From positions 1 through 64,000 of the forward strand of contig CAYRZQ010000001.1 in NCBI GenBank assembly GCA_964428835.1: a stretch of 64,000 nucleotides of DNA. The letters run 5' to 3'. How positions within the stretch are numbered: the first letter of the stretch is position 1; the number at the start of each line of letters is the position of its first letter. Origin of the DNA: JAIXWP01 sp964428835. GTDB taxonomy: Bacteria; Bacteroidota; Bacteroidia; Flavobacteriales_D; Sanyastnellaceae. Below the pieces are notes generated by a model, which was not told the DNA's origin, searched no databases, and was given only the letters and a program-made list of their open reading frames with translations. The position numbers and the translations under genes are program-made. Of the stretch, positions 54,205-61,175 are shown piece by piece.

Positions 54205-55065
54205 ATGACAGGCCTCATTATCATTATTATCATCGCAGCCATTGTGGCTCTGGTCGGCTTTGAAGGCGGCTGGAACAATGTGCTCAGTGGTAATCGTAAT
54301 AGCCTTGTATTCGAAGATAAATACAAAGACTATGGCGCTTACCAACTTCGAAAAGGATATGGTAAGGTGTTGGCTATTTCCCTCGTTGCCGTTGTGAGTC
54401 TTGCAACTGCCGTGACTCTTGCCCCCGTAATACTATCGGGCAATAAGGAAGAAGGCGTGGAAGAGATTGCAGAGGTTAACGTGGAAATGCTCGCTCCACC
54501 TCCCACCGATCCTAACGAACCGCCGCCACCGCCACCACCACCGCCGCCACCACCACCACCACCCACGATCAAGCAAATTCAGTTTACTACGATCGAGGTG
54601 ACGGAAGAGGAAATTGATACTCCTCCTCCTTCCGAAGATGATCTCAAAAATGAGAACATTAGTACACAAACTCAAGAAGGGGAGGATGTGCTTCAAGCCC
54701 CAACTGAACCTGTTGCTCAAACAGTGATTCAAGAAGAGCCAGAAGAAATTGTGGCATTCGTGCAGGCAGAGCCTGAGTACCCAGGTGGTATTGAAAAGCT
54801 CTACGAAGACATCTACAAAAACATCACCTATCCAGAAATGGAAAAGGAGAATAACATCCAAGGTACTGTTTATGTATCATTCGTAGTAGAAAAGTCCGGT
54901 AACATCAGCGATATCAAAATCGACCGTGGTGTAAACGGTGGTCCTAATCTCAGCAAGGAAGCTGAAAAGGCAGTGAGAAAACTCAAGCCTTTCACTCCTG
55001 CAAAAATGAATGGTAAGTCGGTGCGTTACCGCTACCGCGTTCCAATCAAATTTATCTTGAGATAA
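54205..55065 (+). CDS. tonB: TonB energy transducer with 15-proline tract
   Basis: 286 residues. Hydrophobic N-terminus (about 1-20), then a second membrane helix (about 53-75). The periplasmic linker has NEP followed by 15 Pro encoded at 54520-54564 by mixed CCN codons. The C-terminal TonB_C domain (about 190-286) includes EYPGGIEKLYEDIYKNITYPE, VSFVVEKSGNISDIKIDRG and RYRYRVPIKFIL. The second hydrophobic segment after the motif NVLSGNRNSLVFEDKYKDYGAYQLR is shared with the next tonB paralog. Ended by a strong terminator. Confidence 0.94.
   Translation: MTGLIIIIIIAAIVALVGFEGGWNNVLSGNRNSLVFEDKYKDYGAYQLRKGYGKVLAISLVAVVSLATAVTLAPVILSGNKEEGVEEIAEVNVEMLAPPPTDPNEPPPPPPPPPPPPPPPTIKQIQFTTIEVTEEEIDTPPPSEDDLKNENISTQTQEGEDVLQAPTEPVAQTVIQEEPEEIVAFVQAEPEYPGGIEKLYEDIYKNITYPEMEKENNIQGTVYVSFVVEKSGNISDIKIDRGVNGGPNLSKEAEKAVRKLKPFTPAKMNGKSVRYRYRVPIKFILR
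54520..54564 (+). repeat. (CCN)15 poly-proline-coding tract inside tonB
   Basis: 15 consecutive Pro codons using CCG, CCA and CCC. The mix of codons argues against simple recent trinucleotide slippage. Its antisense would code poly-Gly/Trp, which produces spurious minus-strand frames. Confidence 0.9.
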
Positions 55066-55084
55066 TTTCCTATTAATATTCTTT

Positions 55085-55115
55085 AAAAGACCCTCAATTG
55101 TGAGGGTCTTTTTTT
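55085..55115 (+). terminator. Rho-independent terminator after tonB
   Basis: AAAGACCCTCA and TGAGGGTCTTT around loop ATTG, followed by eight T. It splits the locus so that the second tonB has its own transcript. Confidence 0.92.
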
Positions 55116-55233
55116 TGTCAAGAACTTCTATTTGACTTGTAAAAAAAAGTAATTCTCTTGCGCGCGAAAGCCGCGCCAGTCAGCAATCTCCAAAGGTTGC
55201 GGCGCGTTCATCTGATACTAAAACAAAAAAGTC

Positions 55234-56100
55234 ATGATGTTACTTACCATTATCATTTGCGCTGCACTCGCAATTGTATTGTTCTCTGCTGACGTATCAT
55301 GGAGCAACGTACTAAGTCATCGAAGAAATGACCTCGTATTCGAATCGCGACATAAAGAATACGGAGCGTATCTGCAACGTCAAGAACAACCTCGTAATCT
55401 ATTCATCGCCTTCCTGCTCAGCGCCGGTCTTCTCGCCGCAACTGGATTTTCTTATTTGCAAATTATGAAACCTTCATCGAAGCTCATTTCTCTTCCGAGC
55501 GTGCCTGTAGTAATTCTTGATGTCCTACCTCCAGTAATTCCCGATGACAAACCAAAAGAGCAACCAGAAAAAGTCAAGAAAACGACAACCGCAATTCAAA
55601 AACCTATAGCTGGTTTGTCCACCCCTGATGTGGCGCCCAACACACCGCTCAAACCAACCAGCCGGTTATTTACAACAGGAGGTACACCCGACGGCGAGAT
55701 CAACGACGGCTTTCAGAAGCCCTATGAGCCGCCAAGAGGAGAAGGAGGCGATTCCGCAGCGGGCAATAGCGAACCTGATGTAATTCGTGATTTCTCGTCT
55801 ATCATGCCCGAATTCCCTGGAGGCGAAAAAAGTCTATTCAATTACATTCAGGATCAAGTGCCGTTTCCAGAAAGACTGCGCGAGATAAATGCGGACGCAA
55901 CAGTCTATGTTTCATTTGTAGTCACACACGAAGGAAAAGTGACCATGGTCGAAATACTCCGTGGCATTCCAAATGAATCAAGTTTGGACAGATCCATAAT
56001 CAAAGCCTTCGAAAACATGCCCAATTGGAAGCCCGGAAGAAACGGTGCAAAAAACGTCTCTGTAAGAATGAGAGTGCCAATCAGGTTTAAAACACGATAG
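55234..56100 (+). CDS. Second TonB energy transducer (paralog)
   Basis: 288 residues. It repeats the N-terminal layout of the first TonB (SWSNVLSHRRNDLVFESRHKEYGAYLQR, then a membrane helix at about 55-72) but lacks the poly-proline tract; the linker is instead KPKEQPEKVKKTTTAIQKP and a Gly/Ser/Pro-rich stretch. TonB_C is at about 190-288 (EFPGGEKSLFNYIQDQVPFPERLREINADATVYVSFVVTHEGKVTMVEILRG ... VSVRMRVPIRFKTR). The two probably serve different receptor sets or share ExbB/ExbD. It begins its own unit and continues into the small membrane protein gene. Confidence 0.9.
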   Translation: MMLLTIIICAALAIVLFSADVSWSNVLSHRRNDLVFESRHKEYGAYLQRQEQPRNLFIAFLLSAGLLAATGFSYLQIMKPSSKLISLPSVPVVILDVLPPVIPDDKPKEQPEKVKKTTTAIQKPIAGLSTPDVAPNTPLKPTSRLFTTGGTPDGEINDGFQKPYEPPRGEGGDSAAGNSEPDVIRDFSSIMPEFPGGEKSLFNYIQDQVPFPERLREINADATVYVSFVVTHEGKVTMVEILRGIPNESSLDRSIIKAFENMPNWKPGRNGAKNVSVRMRVPIRFKTR

Positions 56101-56153
56101 TTCACCGAATAAATAATAGTGCTATAACATTAAGTTCTTAATTTCGCACTCCC

Positions 56154-56360
56154 ATGAATCGTTTGTCTTTATATCTAAGCTTTGTGATGGTAGCAGTACT
56201 CCTGCTTTTAGCCGCGCTTTGCTTTTTTACAGAAGTATTTGCTCAGTACACCCAAGGACAAAAAAAATACCTCCTTGGTACTGTTCTGCTTCTGTATGCA
56301 ATCATTCGGGCTGTGCGCATCAAAAAACAGTTACTTGATTTAAAAAGACAAGAAAGATGA
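56154..56360 (+). CDS. Small two-helix membrane protein, 68 aa
   Basis: Two hydrophobic segments (about 6-28, LYLSFVMVAVLLLLAALCFF; and 39-53, YLLGTVLLLYAIIRAV) and a basic tail RIKKQLLDLKRQER. No family name recognised. Its stop overlaps the PstS-like start by four bases (ATGA), so it is co-translated with that gene. This suggests a link to TonB or the PstS-like lipoprotein, but its function is unknown. Confidence 0.75.
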   Translation: MNRLSLYLSFVMVAVLLLLAALCFFTEVFAQYTQGQKKYLLGTVLLLYAIIRAVRIKKQLLDLKRQER

Positions 56361-57289
56361 AAAAGATAATCCTTGCTATTCTCATTGCATCTGTGCTGTT
56401 CTCGTCATGCGGAAACTATGACCCGAGAACAGAAGGGATATCCTCAGGTACCTTAAAAATCGGCGTCGATGACTCCTATTCTTTGATGATGGATTCACAA
56501 GTGTTTGTATATGAGCAAAATTATAAATACGCGGACATCAAGCCCTCGTACATGCCCGAGGGAGACGTTATCGACGCTTTGCTCAAAGATTCTATTCAAG
56601 CCGCTGTTATTAGCCGCCCGCTTACAGAAGAAGAGCTCAATTATTTTAAATCAAAACAACGCTTTCCAGAGTCTTTAAAGATTGCTACAGATGGTGTCGC
56701 CCTAGTGACCAATCTAAGTAATCCTGATTCCGTTGTTACTATGGAACAACTGCAGCGTATTTTCACAGGGTTAGACACCGCGTGGAAACAAGTCAACGCC
56801 TCATCAAATCTAGGAAAAATCAATATTGTATTTGACAACAACAAGAGCTGCAATGGCAGGACTATCAAGGAATTCTTTTTGAAAGAAAAACCGTTTGCTC
56901 CAAATTGTTTCGCCGTCAATAGCAATGACGAAGTAATCAAATACGTAAGCGAGAATCCCGGCGCCATCGGCGTTATCAGCTTGAGCTGGTTTAGCGACCG
57001 CGACGACCCAAAGAGCAAAGAAATTCTCTCAAAGGTGAGACCTATTGGAATTGTTGATCCAACAAACACCGATAGACCAACACTAGCCCGCAGACCTTAT
57101 CAAGCCTATGTTTTTGATCAGAGCTATCCTTTGCGCCGTGATGTTTATTACATCCGTACAGGTCTCAAAGGCTCTCTTGGCACAGGCTTTGCCTCTCACC
57201 TCGCCGGAGAAAAAGGACAACTCATCATTCACAAAATGGGAATGGTTGCCGCCACTTCACCAGTTAGACAAGTCAAAATAGTAGATTAA
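56357..57289 (+). CDS. PstS-like phosphate-binding lipoprotein
   Basis: 310 residues. Lipobox FSSC (Cys18) then a periplasmic-binding fold: ISSGTLKIGVDDSYSLMMDSQ, MPEGDVIDALLKDSIQAAVISRPLTEEEL, LATDGVALVTN-type text, and IFDNNKSCNGRTIKEFFLK, with the GxxxS/T phosphate-binding-type pattern of PstS. No pstABC genes are adjacent. The neighbours are TonB and a TPR protein, as in other Bacteroidota where this gene follows tonB. Ligand identity (phosphate) is family inference only. Confidence 0.85.
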   Translation: MKKIILAILIASVLFSSCGNYDPRTEGISSGTLKIGVDDSYSLMMDSQVFVYEQNYKYADIKPSYMPEGDVIDALLKDSIQAAVISRPLTEEELNYFKSKQRFPESLKIATDGVALVTNLSNPDSVVTMEQLQRIFTGLDTAWKQVNASSNLGKINIVFDNNKSCNGRTIKEFFLKEKPFAPNCFAVNSNDEVIKYVSENPGAIGVISLSWFSDRDDPKSKEILSKVRPIGIVDPTNTDRPTLARRPYQAYVFDQSYPLRRDVYYIRTGLKGSLGTGFASHLAGEKGQLIIHKMGMVAATSPVRQVKIVD

Positions 57290-57308
57290 TAGTTTTTTTT
57301 AACCAAAT

Positions 57309-58997
57309 ATGAAAAAGTTAATTGCCCTCGCTTCTTTTGCTCTCGTTTCAGCAGTCGCACTTGCTCAAACCCGCGAAGAAGCAGTCATTAAAACCCTTAA
57401 TGAGCGATATGAGTCTGCAGCGGCAGACTTTCGAAAGCTTATTGCACAAAACCCGACCAACGGAGAAATGTACTTCTACGCTGGTGATAATTACTTCTAT
57501 TGGGGTGTTTTGGATTCCGCAGAAATTATGTTTAGAAAAGGAATCGAAGTTGCTCCTCTCAATCCAATGAACTATGCCGGTCTCGGCCGTGTGGGTTGGG
57601 TAAATAATAACGACGCACTCAATAGCGCTCAATATCAAAAGGCCATTGAAATCATGTCTGCAAAAAGCAACAAAATCGATAAAACGATTCAGTTGATTAC
57701 TTACATGAAAATGGCAGAGACATACGTGCAGGCAGAGCGCAAGAATTTTGAAAAAGCTATTGAATACCTCAATACAGCTCTCAAATTCAACGATCAAGAC
57801 CCTGAGATGTATGTTCAGCTTGGAGACTACTATTTCCAGTCAGAACTTGAGAAAAACGGTAAAACCGGAATGCTCAACCTTAGCTTGGCACAATCACAGT
57901 ATTCGAAAGCTTCACAACTCAATCCAAAGTATCCAAGAGCCTTGCTCGCTCAAGGTAAACTTCTAGTACCTGCGCGCAACTGGGAAGATGCACTGAAGTT
58001 CTTTAACGATGCTATTGCTATTGACCCGAACTATGCTCCAGCATACCGCGAAAAAGCGGAATTGCTCTACAAAGCCGGTCGCTTCCCTCTTGCGGTTGAA
58101 AATTATGCAAAGTATCTCGAGCTAAACAAATCTTGCCGTGTTCAGCAGCGCTATGCAAGTTTCGTATTCGAAACAAAGGATTACAAGAAAGCTGTTGCTG
58201 AATTAGAAAAAGCGCTTCCTTGCAACAATCAAAATCCTTTCATGTACCGCCTACTTGGTTATAGTTACTACGAAACTGGAGACTTTGCGAAAGGCCTTGA
58301 AAACATAAATAAATTTATGGACATGGCTACAGCCAAGGGAAGCCCGAAAATTCTTGGAAGCGATTATGCCTACAAAGGAAAACTTTTGGCGAAGTCTGGT
58401 CAAGATTCTTTGGGTGTGGCCACTATTCTTCGCGCTATTGAACTTGATCCAGAATATATTGATGGCTACTCAGATATTGCTGGTATCTACAGCAAAGCAA
58501 AGAGATACGCCGACGCTGCAAGCTACTACGAAAGAAAAATCAGCGCTGCTGGCGACAAGGCTTCACCGCTCGACTTCTACTACCTTGGACAGTCTCTATA
58601 CTTCGCAAAGGATTATTCAAAAGCAGATGCTGCTTTCGAAAAGGCAGCCTCAAAATACCCTGATGCTAATTTCTGGAGAGGACGTTGTAACTTCAAACTT
58701 GATAATCAAGAAACTCCTGAAGGTCTCGCTACTCCTCATTTTACCAAGTTCATTGAACTCGTAGGCGGAGATGCTGCTAGTGTTCAGGCCAACAAGAAGA
58801 ACCTTATTGAGTCTTACTCTTATCTTGGTTTCTTCTATTATACAAAGCAGAACTTTGTCTGCTCTAAGGCTGCTTGGTTGTCAGTTCAAGCCCTTGATGC
58901 GGCTAACGAAAAAGCGACCATTGCCTTGACTGACAAAGACATCGCTGCGGCAGTTGAAACTGGATGTGCTGAGTTTAAAACTCAGACACCACAATAA
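57309..58997 (+). CDS. Periplasmic TPR-repeat protein
   Basis: 562 residues. Signal peptide ends at ALAQT; the remainder is TPR repeats from about residue 30 to the end (AEIMFRKGIEVAPLNPMNYAGLGRVG, ALKFFNDAIAIDPNYAPAYREKAELLYKAG and others). It lies 19 bp after the PstS-like gene and is the last gene before a terminator. It is probably a scaffold for the TonB/PstS-like neighbours; no direct evidence. Confidence 0.88.
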   Translation: MKKLIALASFALVSAVALAQTREEAVIKTLNERYESAAADFRKLIAQNPTNGEMYFYAGDNYFYWGVLDSAEIMFRKGIEVAPLNPMNYAGLGRVGWVNNNDALNSAQYQKAIEIMSAKSNKIDKTIQLITYMKMAETYVQAERKNFEKAIEYLNTALKFNDQDPEMYVQLGDYYFQSELEKNGKTGMLNLSLAQSQYSKASQLNPKYPRALLAQGKLLVPARNWEDALKFFNDAIAIDPNYAPAYREKAELLYKAGRFPLAVENYAKYLELNKSCRVQQRYASFVFETKDYKKAVAELEKALPCNNQNPFMYRLLGYSYYETGDFAKGLENINKFMDMATAKGSPKILGSDYAYKGKLLAKSGQDSLGVATILRAIELDPEYIDGYSDIAGIYSKAKRYADAASYYERKISAAGDKASPLDFYYLGQSLYFAKDYSKADAAFEKAASKYPDANFWRGRCNFKLDNQETPEGLATPHFTKFIELVGGDAASVQANKKNLIESYSYLGFFYYTKQNFVCSKAAWLSVQALDAANEKATIALTDKDIAAAVETGCAEFKTQTPQ

Positions 58998-59016
58998 AAT
59001 TTACCTCACATAAATT

Positions 59017-59048
59017 AAAAAAGCGCATTCTAACGAGTGCGCTTTTTT
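59017..59048. terminator. Bidirectional rho-independent terminator
   Basis: AAAAAAGCGCA pairs with TGCGCTTTTTT around a loop TTCTAACGAG. It ends the TPR gene (plus) and the converging XRE gene (minus). Confidence 0.9.
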
Positions 59049-59069
59049 ATTTCTATCAAAAATTTTTTG

Positions 59070-59372
59070 CTATGCTACAACCTTCTTACGGCGAAGCTTC
59101 TTATTGGCGATGTACTTCTCTGCGTCCTCAATATTAATCTGAACATCAGTTTTCAGAAGCTCACAAGCGGGAACATCTAAAAATAAAGATATTTTCAATA
59201 GTGTGAGTAAGGTAATGTTCTTGCCTTGCTCAATACGATAGGTGTTGGACTTGTCGAGACCAATGTCCATTCCCAAGGCCTCGAGGGTATATCCTTTCGC
59301 CTTTCGATGCTTGCGAATATTTTCCCCAACAGCCTTTAAAAAAGCTTTTTCTGGCGCTACCTCATTTTGCAT
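59070..59372 (-). CDS. XRE-family HTH regulator, 100 aa
   Basis: A helix-turn-helix of the lambda-Cro type at about residues 15-72 (VGENIRKHRKAKGYTLEALGMDIGLDKSNTYRIEQGKNITLLTLLKISLFLDVPACELL). The short C-terminal tail is basic (ANKKLRRKKVV). It is a single-gene unit. A short inverted repeat TTGTT-N6-AACAA at 59405-59420, upstream of its start, could be an operator, but the arms are only 5 bp. No toxin partner adjoins it. Confidence 0.88.
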   Translation of the reverse strand: MQNEVAPEKAFLKAVGENIRKHRKAKGYTLEALGMDIGLDKSNTYRIEQGKNITLLTLLKISLFLDVPACELLKTDVQINIEDAEKYIANKKLRRKKVVA

Positions 59373-59672
59373 ACTACAAAAATGAGATTTCTTTATCTTC
59401 TATATTGTTTTAAGGAACAACAAAATGAACTTTAATACACTGAATCACAAATTCGTGGCCTATTTCCAACAGTTCAAAACCTTTATTCACTTGTTTATCA
59501 ATTCGAAAGATTTTCTTTCATGAAAAACTAACAACTCTTGAATGAAATATCACGTGTTGCATTTTTCAAATTGCTGACTTGCCGGCTGATTCACTAGGGT
59601 ATATCAATTGGGCACATCTGGGCTCTCTTGGAAATATATTCTTTCTCTCAATCCAAGAGAGCTTTTCTAACA
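59373..59672. other. 300-base intergenic region
   Basis: It separates the XRE gene from the symporter gene; both are read on the minus strand. It contains a weak inverted repeat at 59405-59420, a 32-residue ATG frame at 59425-59523 that is not called, and a long hairpin at 59622-59662. No promoter with a full TAnnTTTG was found. Confidence 0.7.
59622..59662. repeat. Inverted repeat GCTCTCTTGG-N21-CCAAGAGAGC
   Basis: Perfect 10-bp arms with a 21-base AT-rich loop. It lies 11 bases beyond the symporter stop codon and is followed on the plus strand by TTTTCT. The long loop is unlike an ordinary terminator. It may be a weak terminator, an RNA-stabilising hairpin or a protein-binding site. Confidence 0.6.
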
Positions 59673-61130
59673 TCAATCCTTCAAAGACTTCTCCCATTTA
59701 CTCACGGCAACGGTAGCTATAGCATTGCCAACAACGTTTGTGGCGCTGCGGCCCATATCAAGAACGTGGTCCACTCCCAGCAACAATAGCAAACCAGCTT
59801 CCGGAATACCAAATGTGGCCAATGTTCCCGCAATCACTACAAGCGAGGCTCTCGGAACTCCTGCGATACCTTTGCTTGTTACCATCAACGTAAGAAGCAT
59901 CAACATTTGATCTCCAATTGACATCTCGATGCCATAACTCTGTGCGATAAACAAGCTTGCAAACGTCATATACATCATACTGCCATCCAGATTGAAACTA
60001 TATCCAAGCGGCAGTGTAAAACTCACTATTCGGTTGCTACACCCGAAGCGTTCCAATTCTTCCATCATTTTAGGATAGGCCGCCTCACTCGACGCTGTAG
60101 AAAATGCCAACAGCAGCGCCTCTTTCAACCTTCCAAACAAGGTCACTATTCTCTTTTTTATGAGCAAATAACCTACGGCGATTAAAATCAGCCAAAGCAG
60201 AATTAAACCTGCATAAAACTCACCGATGAAAATGGCATAGGTGCCTAAAACTCCCAGTCCTTTTTTGGCTACAACCGAAGTCATCGCTGCAAAAACTGCA
60301 AATGGTGCTACATACATCACCATGCTGGTCACTTTCAGCATCACATGACCAACAGAATCCAATGCTTTGATAATTGGCTCACCCTTCGACCCAATGGCAG
60401 CAGTAGCAACTCCAAACAATAACGAAAACACTACAATCTGAAGAATCTCATTCGTAGCCATAGACTCCACAACACTGCTCGGGATAATGTGTGTAATAAA
60501 GCCCTTTAAAGTCATTGATCCCTTGTCAATTCCGGAGTCCAAAAGTGCGCTAGGCGGCTCCAAATTCATCATTTGCCCTGGCTTGAAGATGTTGACCAAT
60601 AAACAGCCCAATAAAAGAGACACAAACGACGCGGATATAAACCAGAGCATCGTCTTGCCTCCAATGCGTCCTACGGCCTTTAAATCGCCTAATTTGGCCA
60701 CTCCAACAACCAAGGTTGAGAAAACCAAAGGGGCGATTATCATTTTGATTAATCTCAAAAAGATATCTGTGAAGATGCTTATGATTTCGAGGATGTTTTT
60801 TAAAGTTGGATTCATCACTTCCTCGCGCGACGCTGCTTTCGCGGCTCGCTCTGCAAATGCAGTCTTTTTCTTTTCTGAAGTAATCGCCGCAGCTATTTGT
60901 TCCCAACGCTCTTTGACTGCTAACGTACTGTCTTCTGATATGCGTTGAAGTTGCTGCTTTAATGTGCCCTGTGACTCTTCGTTTTCTAAAGCGATTGTCA
61001 CATCCGCGATGGCAGTCTCATAAGATTTGGCTGCTGAAGCGGGATATTTAGCATTGAGCATGGCTCCTACAAGAACTCCAAGAATAAGAGCTGCAAAGAT
61101 CCATGCGGTTAACTTGTTCGATTTCGACAT
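59673..61130 (-). CDS. Dicarboxylate/amino-acid:cation symporter (SLC1/DAACS family)
   Basis: 485 residues, inner membrane. The family core is clear: FLRLIKMIIAPLVFSTLVVGVAKL, TASSEAAYPKMMEELERFGCSNRIVSFTLPLGYSFNLDGSMMYMTFASLFIAQ, and ASLVVIAGTLATFGIPEAGLLLLLGVDHVLDMGRSATNVVGNAIA. The SEAAYPKMMEELERFG and GYSFNLDG text is closer to DctA (C4-dicarboxylates) than to GltP/GltT. Residues about 33-110, between the first two membrane helices, are an extra hydrophilic, Glu/Lys-rich helical insertion absent from classical members. Monocistronic by position. Confidence 0.92.
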   Translation of the reverse strand: MSKSNKLTAWIFAALILGVLVGAMLNAKYPASAAKSYETAIADVTIALENEESQGTLKQQLQRISEDSTLAVKERWEQIAAAITSEKKKTAFAERAAKAASREEVMNPTLKNILEIISIFTDIFLRLIKMIIAPLVFSTLVVGVAKLGDLKAVGRIGGKTMLWFISASFVSLLLGCLLVNIFKPGQMMNLEPPSALLDSGIDKGSMTLKGFITHIIPSSVVESMATNEILQIVVFSLLFGVATAAIGSKGEPIIKALDSVGHVMLKVTSMVMYVAPFAVFAAMTSVVAKKGLGVLGTYAIFIGEFYAGLILLWLILIAVGYLLIKKRIVTLFGRLKEALLLAFSTASSEAAYPKMMEELERFGCSNRIVSFTLPLGYSFNLDGSMMYMTFASLFIAQSYGIEMSIGDQMLMLLTLMVTSKGIAGVPRASLVVIAGTLATFGIPEAGLLLLLGVDHVLDMGRSATNVVGNAIATVAVSKWEKSLKD

Positions 61131-61139
61131 ATCAGAAAA

Positions 61140-61170
61140 GATTTCGGCGGCAATATAAGCCGCCGAATCT
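61140..61170 (-). terminator. Rho-independent terminator after the DUF4175-like gene
   Basis: On the minus strand GATTCGGCGGC, loop TTATATT, GCCGCCGAAATC followed by TTTTCT; a strong GC-rich stem directly past the stop at 61176. Confidence 0.88.
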
Positions 61171-61175
61171 TCTCT

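Noticed and set aside
54339..54861. Minus-strand frames rich in Gly and Trp/Arg across tonB
   Set aside because: They are the antisense of the poly-proline codons of tonB and have no homology-like pattern.
59425..59523. 32-residue ATG frame (MNFNTLNHKFVAYFQQFK...) between the XRE and symporter genes
   Set aside because: Low-complexity composition, no promoter, and a length expected by chance in AT-rich DNA.
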